Assembly: GCA_002730655.1 (NCBI GenBank)
Contig: PCAT01000087.1
Location: forward strand, 1 to 11,593
Reading direction: 5' to 3'
From: Balneola sp.
GTDB lineage: Bacteria > Bacteroidota > Rhodothermia > Balneolales > Balneolaceae
DNA length: 11,593 nt
Part shown: piece by piece, positions 1 through 6,214 of the stretch
Layout: the number at the start of each line of letters is the position of its first letter
How positions within the stretch are numbered: the stretch's first letter is position 1
Program-made: the position numbers and the translations under genes
The notes under the pieces: model-generated
What the model was told of the DNA's origin: nothing
Databases searched by the model: none
Seen by the model: only the letters and a program-made list of their open reading frames with translations

Positions 1-394
1 CTGTTTCTAGGCTATAGGTAGTGGCAGGTTGCGAGTAATCCAAAATAGTTTTTGGATTATTGTGTTCATCAACAACCACCACACGAGGTTGATGGGTTCT
101 TGCTTCGTCAGGAGTCATTTCTGCGTAGGCAATTACAATAATTCGATCACCTACCTGAGTAAATCTAGCAGCGGCGCCATTTAAGCAACATACTCTAGAA
201 CCTCTCTCTCCTGGAATTATATAGGTTTCTAATCGCTGTCCGTTTGTGATATTCAGTACCTGTACTTTTTCATATGAAAGTAACTGAGCTTGGTCTAACA
301 AATCTTGATCAATGGTTATACTACCCTCGTACATCAAATTGGCTTCAGTGACAACCATTTGATGCAACTTAGATTTAAACATAGTTAGCTTCAT
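1..394 (-). CDS. panD: Aspartate 1-decarboxylase (PanD), 3' end cut by window edge
   Basis: PanD decarboxylates L-aspartate to beta-alanine, which PanC then joins to pantoate. It is a small cytosolic pyruvoyl enzyme that cleaves itself between Gly24 and Ser25 to make its cofactor. My translation gives 131 codons without a stop before the left edge. Hallmarks sit at the positions known for the E. coli enzyme: Lys9, the YEGS self-cleavage site with G24-S25, Arg54, Thr57 and Tyr58, then a GERGS stretch and the NGAAAR motif. The family is usually about 115-130 residues, so only a few C-terminal residues should be missing. The ATG shares its A with the panC stop (TGATG) and has a strong AGGAG seven bases upstream, so the start is well supported. 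A GTG one codon upstream is possible but badly spaced from the AGGAG. Confidence 0.95.
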   Translation of the reverse strand, partial: MKLTMFKSKLHQMVVTEANLMYEGSITIDQDLLDQAQLLSYEKVQVLNITNGQRLETYIIPGERGSRVCCLNGAAARFTQVGDRIIVIAYAEMTPDEARTHQPRVVVVDEHNNPKTILDYSQPATTYSLET

Positions 395-1266
395 CACGAC
401 TCTCCTTTGAATGATTTTTTATTCGTGAAGATTACATTATCAATTAAACGAGCTTTACCTAGATATGTAGCTGCAGCAATCAGGTAACGCTGCCCAGCTA
501 TTAGCTGATCTACAGGATGTAATTTATCGATATCAAAAACACCAAAATAATCATTTCGAAAGCCTGCTTTTGTTAAGTTCAACCTCAAAAGATCAAACAT
601 GGTGGTTAAGTCTTTCATTCCCTCTTCAATTTGATGTTTTGCCGAAACCAAGCTAGAATACAGTAATGGAGCTATCTTACGTTGAGTTGGAGTCAAATAG
701 GCATTTCTACTACTTAGGGCTAGGCCATCAGATGCTCGTTCAATAGGTGCCATAAGTAACTCTATACCGTGATTAAATTCTTCAACTAATGCTTCAACTA
801 CCTTAAACTGTTGATAATCTTTTTGTCCAAATATAGCTAAATCAGGCTCTACAATGTTAAACAACTTGTTTACAACTAATGCAATACCTTGGAAATATCC
901 CTGACGAGATGCTCCGTCTAAATATTTATTGAGTGTATGAACCTCTAAGCTAAAGTAAAGTTCCTGATTATACATTATCTGCGTATCAGGAGTGAAAACT
1001 AAGGCAACCCCTTCTTGTTTGCAAAAGCTGAGATCTTGCTCTAACGAGCTAGGATAGGTTGCAAAGTCTTCATTTAAAGCGAATTGTTTGGGATTCACAT
1101 AAATAGATACCAGTACAACATCGGAATGCTTTTTTGCAAGTCGAATGAGAGAAAGATGACCATCATGTAATGCACCCATGGTGGGTACAAATGATACTTT
1201 TTTTCCTTCTTGTTTATAGCCTCGAATAATATTTCGAAGCTCAGGGATATGCCCAATAACTTGCAT
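394..1266 (-). CDS. panC: Pantothenate synthetase (pantoate--beta-alanine ligase, PanC)
   Basis: PanC joins D-pantoate and beta-alanine using ATP, through a pantoyl-adenylate, to give pantothenate, the CoA precursor; it is cytosolic. The protein has 290 residues, normal for the family. Visible motifs are the nucleotidyltransferase signature PTMGALHDGH (28-37, an HxGH with His34 and His37), NPKQF (58-62), GQKDYQQ with Lys149 (147-153), and SSRNAYL (185-191). Residues 121-127 read RQGYFQG, where many homologues have R-P-G-H-F-x-G, so a commonly conserved His is Tyr124 here; the core HxGH and Lys are intact. The ATG lies two bases after the TAG of the E2 gene (TAGAGATG), and the stop overlaps the panD start, so the gene sits inside an operon. 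Confidence 0.97.
   Translation of the reverse strand: MQVIGHIPELRNIIRGYKQEGKKVSFVPTMGALHDGHLSLIRLAKKHSDVVLVSIYVNPKQFALNEDFATYPSSLEQDLSFCKQEGVALVFTPDTQIMYNQELYFSLEVHTLNKYLDGASRQGYFQGIALVVNKLFNIVEPDLAIFGQKDYQQFKVVEALVEEFNHGIELLMAPIERASDGLALSSRNAYLTPTQRKIAPLLYSSLVSAKHQIEEGMKDLTTMFDLLRLNLTKAGFRNDYFGVFDIDKLHPVDQLIAGQRYLIAAATYLGKARLIDNVIFTNKKSFKGES
402..406 (-). promoter_or_regulatory. Shine-Dalgarno of panD inside the panC 3' end
   Basis: On the minus strand AAAGGAG is read within the last codons of panC, with AGGAG seven bases before the panD ATG. This is the only convincing Shine-Dalgarno I found in front of any gene in the window. With the TGATG stop/start junction it suggests translational coupling or reinitiation on panD. 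Confidence 0.7.
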
Positions 1267-1268
1267 CT

Positions 1269-3086
1269 CTAAATGTCTCGATGCACGTCAAGCTGCTCTA
1301 AAATCTCCTTAACACGACTCACAAATGCCCCCCCATGTGCGCCGTCAATAATTCGATGATCGTAACTCATCGACAAATACATCATATGACGAATCGCAAT
1401 CACATCACCCTGTTCTGTTTCCATCACCATTGGTCGCTTAACTATAGCACCTGTGCCTATTATGGCGACCTGTGGCTGGTTTATGATTGGAGTCCCCATT
1501 AAATTTCCTACACTTCCATAGTTGGTCAAGGTAATAGTACCACCGGCCAAATCATCTGGACTCAATTTTTTGCTTCGTGCTTTTTGAGCAACATTGTTTA
1601 CTTCCTCAGCCAATCCTACCAAATTCATCTGCTGTGCTTTTTTCATCACAGGTACAATTAAACCACCTTCTCCCCCTTTACCCAAAGCAACAGCAATACC
1701 AAAATTTATATCTTTTTTCACGTGTATTTCGTCACCAACCACCGAACTGTTAATCATTGGATATTCTAACATAGCCTTGATGATGGCTTCTACAAATAAG
1801 GGCGTAAAGGTTAATTTTACCCCTGTTTTTTGTTGAAAAGCCTGCTTATGTTTATTTCTCCATTGTACCAAACTGGTGACATCTACCTCTGCAAAGGTAG
1901 TAACGTGGGCCGATGTTTGTTTAGAGCGGACCATATGTTCGGATATCATTTTACGCATACGATCCATTTTAATTATCTCAACATCACCTTTTGGGCTTCT
2001 AGACACATCAAGTTGACCTGCTTGAATAGAGTCTTTGCTGTCCTGAGAAAAAGCTTCTGCAGAACTAGAAGCATAATTTCCTGGGCGTGTTAACGAAATG
2101 GAAGGCGCAGATAAACTAGTTTCTTTAGCGCCGGCTTGTCTGTCGGTAATATAACTTAGAATATCTTTTTTCGTGACCCTACCAGCTTGTCCAGTACCTT
2201 GGATACCTTCTAACTCCTGAGCACTAACACCTTCCTTCTTGGCTATTGATCGAACGAGTGGTGAGAAAAATTGTCCATCAGACCCCTCTCTAGGTATTTC
2301 AGTAGCAATAACTGCTGCTGATGGAGTTAGCTGAGCTGATAGTTCTTCAGGCTTCATTGCTGCTATCTGCTCCTTAGTTAGTTGAGTAACGGGAGGGGCA
2401 GCACTACCTATACCAGCAGATGTGGTTGAGATGGGTGAGCTAGTAGAAACCCCATCACCAATACCGATAACTGCGATTATCTGCCCAACCTCAATAGTAT
2501 CATCGGCTTCAGCTCTAATTTCCATTAAAGTCCCCTTAACTGGCGAAGGAACTTCTGAGTCAACTTTATCGGTAGAAATTTCGAGAATTGTTTCATCCTC
2601 TTCAACGGTATCCCCTACCTTTTTCATCCATCCTATAACGGTTGCTTCCACAACAGATTCTCCCATTTGGGGCATAACCACATCAACTGTTTCCATATAA
2701 CCTTGCGATGCTGTATTTGCACTTATCGTTTGAGAATCCGGTTGCTGGCTCTTTATTGTCGCCGCATCATCAGTTTCACTCAGTGTAGGAGTAGGCTCTG
2801 GGTCTGTAGTAGGATTTGCAGTGATTGATTCTGATATCATTGCTGAATCCGTTTCTATTCGAGCAATAGATTTTCCTACCTCTATAGTTTCTCCTTCTTC
2901 TACCAAAATTTCTATCAAAACACCCGCCTCTGGAGAGGGAACTTCGCTATCCACTTTATCCGTGGCAATTTCCAAAAGTGTTTCATCTACCTCAACGGTA
3001 TCACCTATCTGTTTGGTCCACTCAATTACCGTCCCTTCCATTACCGATTCGCCCATTTGGGGCATTATTACATCGACCTTAGCCAT
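1269..3086 (-). CDS. 2-oxo acid dehydrogenase E2 (dihydrolipoamide acyltransferase) with two lipoyl domains
   Basis: This is the E2 core of a pyruvate, branched-chain or 2-oxoglutarate dehydrogenase complex. It moves the acyl group from E1 through lipoyl-lysine onto CoA in the cytosol. The domain order in 605 residues is lipoyl domain 1 (about 1-80, Lys44 in TDKVDS), a Ser/Thr/Pro linker, lipoyl domain 2 (131-210, Lys174 in the same TDKVDS), a long linker, the E1/E3-binding domain (about 273-314, from FFSPLVRSIAKKEG), another Ser/Ala-rich linker, and the acyltransferase domain (about 371-600) ending in SYDHRIIDG with His577 and Asp581. Which 2-oxo acid is used cannot be told, as no E1 or E3 gene is in view. 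No Shine-Dalgarno is seen; the start follows from the conserved N-terminus. It heads the panC-panD set. Residues 235-262, between lipoyl 2 and the binding domain, form a charged segment I do not recognise. Confidence 0.95.
   Translation of the reverse strand: MAKVDVIMPQMGESVMEGTVIEWTKQIGDTVEVDETLLEIATDKVDSEVPSPEAGVLIEILVEEGETIEVGKSIARIETDSAMISESITANPTTDPEPTPTLSETDDAATIKSQQPDSQTISANTASQGYMETVDVVMPQMGESVVEATVIGWMKKVGDTVEEDETILEISTDKVDSEVPSPVKGTLMEIRAEADDTIEVGQIIAVIGIGDGVSTSSPISTTSAGIGSAAPPVTQLTKEQIAAMKPEELSAQLTPSAAVIATEIPREGSDGQFFSPLVRSIAKKEGVSAQELEGIQGTGQAGRVTKKDILSYITDRQAGAKETSLSAPSISLTRPGNYASSSAEAFSQDSKDSIQAGQLDVSRSPKGDVEIIKMDRMRKMISEHMVRSKQTSAHVTTFAEVDVTSLVQWRNKHKQAFQQKTGVKLTFTPLFVEAIIKAMLEYPMINSSVVGDEIHVKKDINFGIAVALGKGGEGGLIVPVMKKAQQMNLVGLAEEVNNVAQKARSKKLSPDDLAGGTITLTNYGSVGNLMGTPIINQPQVAIIGTGAIVKRPMVMETEQGDVIAIRHMMYLSMSYDHRIIDGAHGGAFVSRVKEILEQLDVHRDI
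2457..3086 (-). repeat. Tandem lipoyl-domain duplication within the E2 gene
   Basis: The first domain (2847-3086) and the second (2457-2696) are spaced 390 bases apart. A hand alignment of their 80 residues gives 53 identities. The DNA also remains alike, for example the plus-strand run CCCATTTGGGGCAT found in both copies. Multiple lipoyl domains are common in E2 proteins. The similarity suggests an internal duplication or continued homogenisation within this gene. Confidence 0.8.
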
Positions 3087-3277
3087 ATCTAATTAATTGA
3101 GTTTATTGTAGATTTATTTTTCATCTATTTTGACAGATCCTTATATATAAACAGACTCAGTAAAGTTCTCTATAATTTTTAAGACATCAAATCATAAAAT
3201 AGGCCTTAAGCAGACAAATTAGCCTCTTTCGATACTTATCATATAGTAAGTTGTGCGCATCTCAATGTCATTACTGA
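3087..3277. other. 191-base intergenic gap between trans-sulfuration and E2 genes
   Basis: Both flanking genes are on the minus strand. The region is AT-rich, contains no open frame of note and no clear terminator or promoter. A short TTACT/AGTAA repeat overlaps the end of the trans-sulfuration gene (3271-3288) but lacks a T-run. The promoter of the E2-panC-panD set should lie here. Confidence 0.4.
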
Positions 3278-4423
3278 CTAAGTAGTAAGTGAAGCTTCTA
3301 TTGCTTGACATAAATCCATTTTCAAATCCTCAATATGTTCTAAGCCTACACTTAAGCGGATCAAATTATTCGGCGTCTCAGACATAGGTCCTTCTGTAGA
3401 TTTTCTGTGCTCCCAAATACTTTCAATACCACCCAAACTAGTAGCGGCCTTGATGATTCGCGAAGATGCAACCACTTTTTTTGCCGAAGATTCTCCTCCA
3501 TTTACTAGAAAAGATATCATGCCACCAAACGCTCGCATTTGTAATTTGGCAATTTTATGCCCTAGGTGAGATTCTAAACCAGGGTAAAATACCTCTTCAA
3601 TACCCGGTAGATGAGTCATAAATTCAGCTAATTGAAAGGCGTTCTCGTTATGTGCCCTCATACGGTAGGGGAAACTACGTATACTACGGCATAACATCCA
3701 TGCGTCAAAAGGTGAAGGCACGCCTCCTTGAAGAATTTGTACGCTCCTTATCCGATCCATTGTGGACCCCAAATCTTTAGCAATAACCACACCACCGATA
3801 AGATCCGAATGACCTCCTAGATACTTGGTTGTGGAATGAACAACCAAATCAATCCCAAAATCTATAGGGTTGATATTGTATGGTGTTGACCAAGTATTAT
3901 CTACGACCACGACTATCTCCTGATCATGCGCCCAATTAGCCACAGCCTCAATATCGGTAATGAACATCTGAGGGTTAGAAGGAGTTTCAATCCATATCAT
4001 TCGTGTATTCTTTTTTGTAGCGGCAACCACAGTTTCCAGCTGGGTCATATCCACAAAATCAATTTCTAAACCCCACCGCTCCGAAAACTCCCACATTAAC
4101 TTTCGAGTGCCAAAATAAACATCACTGGGTATAAGTACATGATCGCCATGTGAAAGAGTTTGAAATACCGCATTAATAGCAGCAATACCTGAAGAAAAAG
4201 CTGCTGCTTCTGCTCCCTTTTCCAAATCGCACAATACCCTTTCTAACTCCATACGATTTGGATTTTGAAGACGACTATATTTTAAATCTCCTTCCCTGTG
4301 CCCACCTCTTGCATGCTCGTAGATTGTAGATAGTTCAATACCAGGTACAATTGGACTATTTTCAGCAGTTTGGGCTCTCATGCTACCATGAATGGCCAAT
4401 GTTTCAATGTAGGTATTTTTCAT
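3278..4423 (-). CDS. Trans-sulfuration PLP enzyme (cystathionine gamma-synthase / lyase family)
   Basis: It belongs to the Cys/Met-metabolism PLP family (MetB, MetC, cystathionine gamma-lyase, O-acetylhomoserine sulfhydrylase) and acts in the cytosol. The 381 residues match the family length. Seen in order are YSR (49-51), FSSGIAA (77-83, cofactor-phosphate region), ETPSNP (146-151), VVVDNTW with the PLP-binding Asp175, HSTTKYLGGHSD with the Schiff-base Lys200, and SLGGIES (329-335). After this the protein reads EHRKSTEG, where textbook MetB has a different, MTH-type stretch, so the exact substrate (cystathionine synthesis, or cleavage in the gamma or beta direction) cannot be fixed. The ATG has no Shine-Dalgarno. 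An inverted repeat lies 30-50 bases upstream. The next gene downstream, the E2 gene, is 191 bases away and is probably transcribed separately. Confidence 0.9.
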   Translation of the reverse strand: MKNTYIETLAIHGSMRAQTAENSPIVPGIELSTIYEHARGGHREGDLKYSRLQNPNRMELERVLCDLEKGAEAAAFSSGIAAINAVFQTLSHGDHVLIPSDVYFGTRKLMWEFSERWGLEIDFVDMTQLETVVAATKKNTRMIWIETPSNPQMFITDIEAVANWAHDQEIVVVVDNTWSTPYNINPIDFGIDLVVHSTTKYLGGHSDLIGGVVIAKDLGSTMDRIRSVQILQGGVPSPFDAWMLCRSIRSFPYRMRAHNENAFQLAEFMTHLPGIEEVFYPGLESHLGHKIAKLQMRAFGGMISFLVNGGESSAKKVVASSRIIKAATSLGGIESIWEHRKSTEGPMSETPNNLIRLSVGLEHIEDLKMDLCQAIEASLTT

Positions 4424-4453
4424 AGAATAACGGTAATGGTGAAACTAATAAAC

Positions 4454-4471
4454 ATGTATTAAACAATACAT
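4454..4471. promoter_or_regulatory. Perfect inverted repeat upstream of the trans-sulfuration gene, possible operator
   Basis: ATGTATT-AAAC-AATACAT is a perfect 7-base inverted repeat ending 30 bases before the minus-strand ATG at 4423. A third ATGTAT follows at 4475-4480. On the minus strand two sequences resembling the Bacteroidota -7 box TAnnTTTG lie beside it: TACATTTT (4472-4479) and TAAGTTTT (4481-4488). I found no well-spaced -33 box. The position fits a repressor site at or just after a promoter, but the AT-rich context makes chance symmetry possible. Confidence 0.3.
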
Positions 4472-4554
4472 AAAATGTATAAAACTTAGCTGATTTAATA
4501 GATCATAAATTTGCAATAATCACAAAATGCGCCAAACAAGTGAACACTAATCTT

Positions 4555-4594
4555 GGTATACTTACAATCTTTTATGTTTTATATTGTGTATACC
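4555..4594. promoter_or_regulatory. Long imperfect inverted repeat in the divergent intergenic region
   Basis: The left arm GGTATAC-tt-ACAAT and right arm ATTGT-GTATACC can form a 12-base-pair stem with a two-base bulge and a 14-base loop. It lies 132 bases from the minus-strand start at 4423 and 102 bases from the plus-strand start at 4697. The right arm overlaps a candidate plus-strand promoter (TTG at 4584-4586, 18 bases, then TATGTTCA at 4605-4612, near the TAnnTTTG consensus), so an operator for the lipoprotein gene is possible. A smaller repeat, AAGATT-AAA-AATCTT, follows at 4626-4640. No protein is known to me to bind these. Confidence 0.35.
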
Positions 4595-4696
4595 CATTAA
4601 ATCTTATGTTCAAAAAATCACTTTTAAGATTAAAAATCTTGCAATATCTGAACCTAAGCTAAGCTTAAACCTTTTCTATTCCCTTTAGTTTAAAAA

Positions 4697-6085
4697 ATGA
4701 AACCAAGTAAAATACCGTTGGTATTTATTTTATTCTGCGCTGCTGGATGTACCTTTGACTCAAATCCAAGTAATGGAGGTATGACTGATATACCCAAGCC
4801 TAATCTTTTATCTGCAAATAATCCTTGTGAAAATAATCTGGCTGCTGATTTATACCCCTGCTCTAACCTTAGTTTATATGCTCATTTAACCCCAATAGAC
4901 TTGGGTGGGCAACAGGTTAATGATATTTGGGGTTGGTTTGATATTGAAACATCTAAAGAGTATGCTTTAGTTGGGTTAACCGATGGTGTTAGTTTTGTAG
5001 ATGTAACTAACCCAAATCAGCCAATAGTTGTTGGAAAATTAATTGAATCAGATTTACCTTCGAAATATAACTCATTCAGTCTGAACGATTTCCCAGCTTG
5101 TAATTTAGGACTAGGGAGTAGTACCACAGCTAAGATGGTAACTCAAGGTTCTGCTTGGAGGGATATGAAAGTATTTGATGATCATATGTTTGTTGTATCC
5201 GACGCTCAAATTCACGGTGTACAAGTATTTGATCTAACTAGGCTAAGAACCTTTGAAGACCAATTCCTCAGTTTTAAAGAAGATGCTCTCTATACTAAAT
5301 TGGGTAATGCTCATAATATTGCGATAAACGAAGCTACTGGATTTGGGTACGCTGTTGGTGTAACTCAAGCAGATACCTGTGGTTCTAGAAACAAAACAGG
5401 GTTACATATAATCGACCTAAATAAACCGAAGAATCCGACTTTTGCTGGTTGTTATAGTGATCCAGCTACCGAGGTGAATTCACTCTATAGTGCAGGTATT
5501 GGATATATACATGACACACAATGTATATTATATAACGGACCTGACGACCAATACAAAGATAAAGAATTGTGCTTTAGTTCTGCTGAAGGAGCTGTTGTAA
5601 TTACCGACGTAGATGACAAAAATAATCCTCAAACTTTATCAACAACTTCACACCCAGATATGGGATATTCTCATCAAGGTTGGCTTACCGACGATCATAG
5701 GTACTTTTTAATGAATGATGAATTAGATGAGCTCAATTTCGGGCGTAATACCAAGACTTATATTTGGGATGTATCCAACGTCAATGAACCCACTTTTTTA
5801 GGATATCACACGCACAATACCAGCTCTATTGATCACAACCTATTTATAAGAGATAACTATTTGATACAATCTAATTACAGTAGCGGCCTTCGAGTTTTTG
5901 ATTTACTTGATGTAGATAAAGCACGTCTTAACGAAGTAGCTTATTTTGATTCTGAGCCGAGCCATAATGATGCAAACTGGAATGGTTCATGGGGTAATTA
6001 TCCTTATTTACCCAGTGGGGTACTTTTAATTAGTGACATACGTAATGGTCTATTTATCGTTCGCCCAGATTATTTAGATAAATAA
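4697..6085 (+). CDS. Choice-of-anchor B family lipoprotein (LVIVD-type repeats)
   Basis: The 462-residue exported protein begins with a short hydrophobic signal ending in a lipobox-like AAGC, with Cys18 as the likely lipidated residue; a hydrophilic Asn/Ser/Pro stretch follows. The rest looks like a beta-propeller of LVIVD-type strands, as in the choice-of-anchor B family: DGVSFVDVTNP (96-106), GVQVFDL (174-180), GLHIIDLNKPKNP (235-247), AVVITDVDDKNNP (299-311), TYIWDVSNVNEP (354-365), GLRVFDL (397-403) and GLFIVRP (451-457). Family-like polar motifs include AHN (205-207), HDTQ (272-275), SHQGW (325-329), NDELDE (340-345) and DHN (379-381). The family name reflects variable anchoring: some members carry a sorting tail, this one a lipobox and no visible C-terminal sorting domain. 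Function is unknown; extracellular or outer-membrane location is inferred. No Shine-Dalgarno precedes the ATG. Confidence 0.85.
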   Translation: MKPSKIPLVFILFCAAGCTFDSNPSNGGMTDIPKPNLLSANNPCENNLAADLYPCSNLSLYAHLTPIDLGGQQVNDIWGWFDIETSKEYALVGLTDGVSFVDVTNPNQPIVVGKLIESDLPSKYNSFSLNDFPACNLGLGSSTTAKMVTQGSAWRDMKVFDDHMFVVSDAQIHGVQVFDLTRLRTFEDQFLSFKEDALYTKLGNAHNIAINEATGFGYAVGVTQADTCGSRNKTGLHIIDLNKPKNPTFAGCYSDPATEVNSLYSAGIGYIHDTQCILYNGPDDQYKDKELCFSSAEGAVVITDVDDKNNPQTLSTTSHPDMGYSHQGWLTDDHRYFLMNDELDELNFGRNTKTYIWDVSNVNEPTFLGYHTHNTSSIDHNLFIRDNYLIQSNYSSGLRVFDLLDVDKARLNEVAYFDSEPSHNDANWNGSWGNYPYLPSGVLLISDIRNGLFIVRPDYLDK

Positions 6086-6134
6086 TTGCTCATTTTTTTA
6101 GTTATACACAAACTTTCTTAAATTTAATGTGTAT
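6069..6134 (+). other. AT-rich hairpins and T-run after the lipoprotein gene, weak terminator candidate
   Basis: ATTATTTA-GA-TAAATAAT spans the stop codon (6069-6086) and is followed, after a short gap, by seven T (6093-6099). A second repeat, ATACACA and TGTGTAT with a 17-base loop, lies at 6104-6134. Both stems are nearly all A/T, so termination here is uncertain. The rest of the 129-base gap before the next gene also holds a small GAACC-AAAC-GGTTC hairpin (6171-6184) without a T-run. Confidence 0.25.
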
Positions 6135-6214
6135 TTAAAATAAGTAATCAAGATGTTGACGCAACAAAAAGAACCAAACGGTTCAACCATATTTAATTAA
6201 TCACTGTTTAGCTA

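Noticed and set aside
1594..3096. Four open frames on the plus strand opposite the E2 gene (1594-1836, 1830-2093, 2422-2700, 2821-3096)
   Set aside because: They mirror the E2 coding sequence. Two of them lie opposite the two lipoyl domains and resemble each other only because the domains do. They have no motifs or start signals of their own.
4697..6085. A type IX secretion sorting domain on the choice-of-anchor B protein
   Set aside because: The protein ends right after the last propeller strand (GLFIVRP) with only a few residues left, too short for such a domain.
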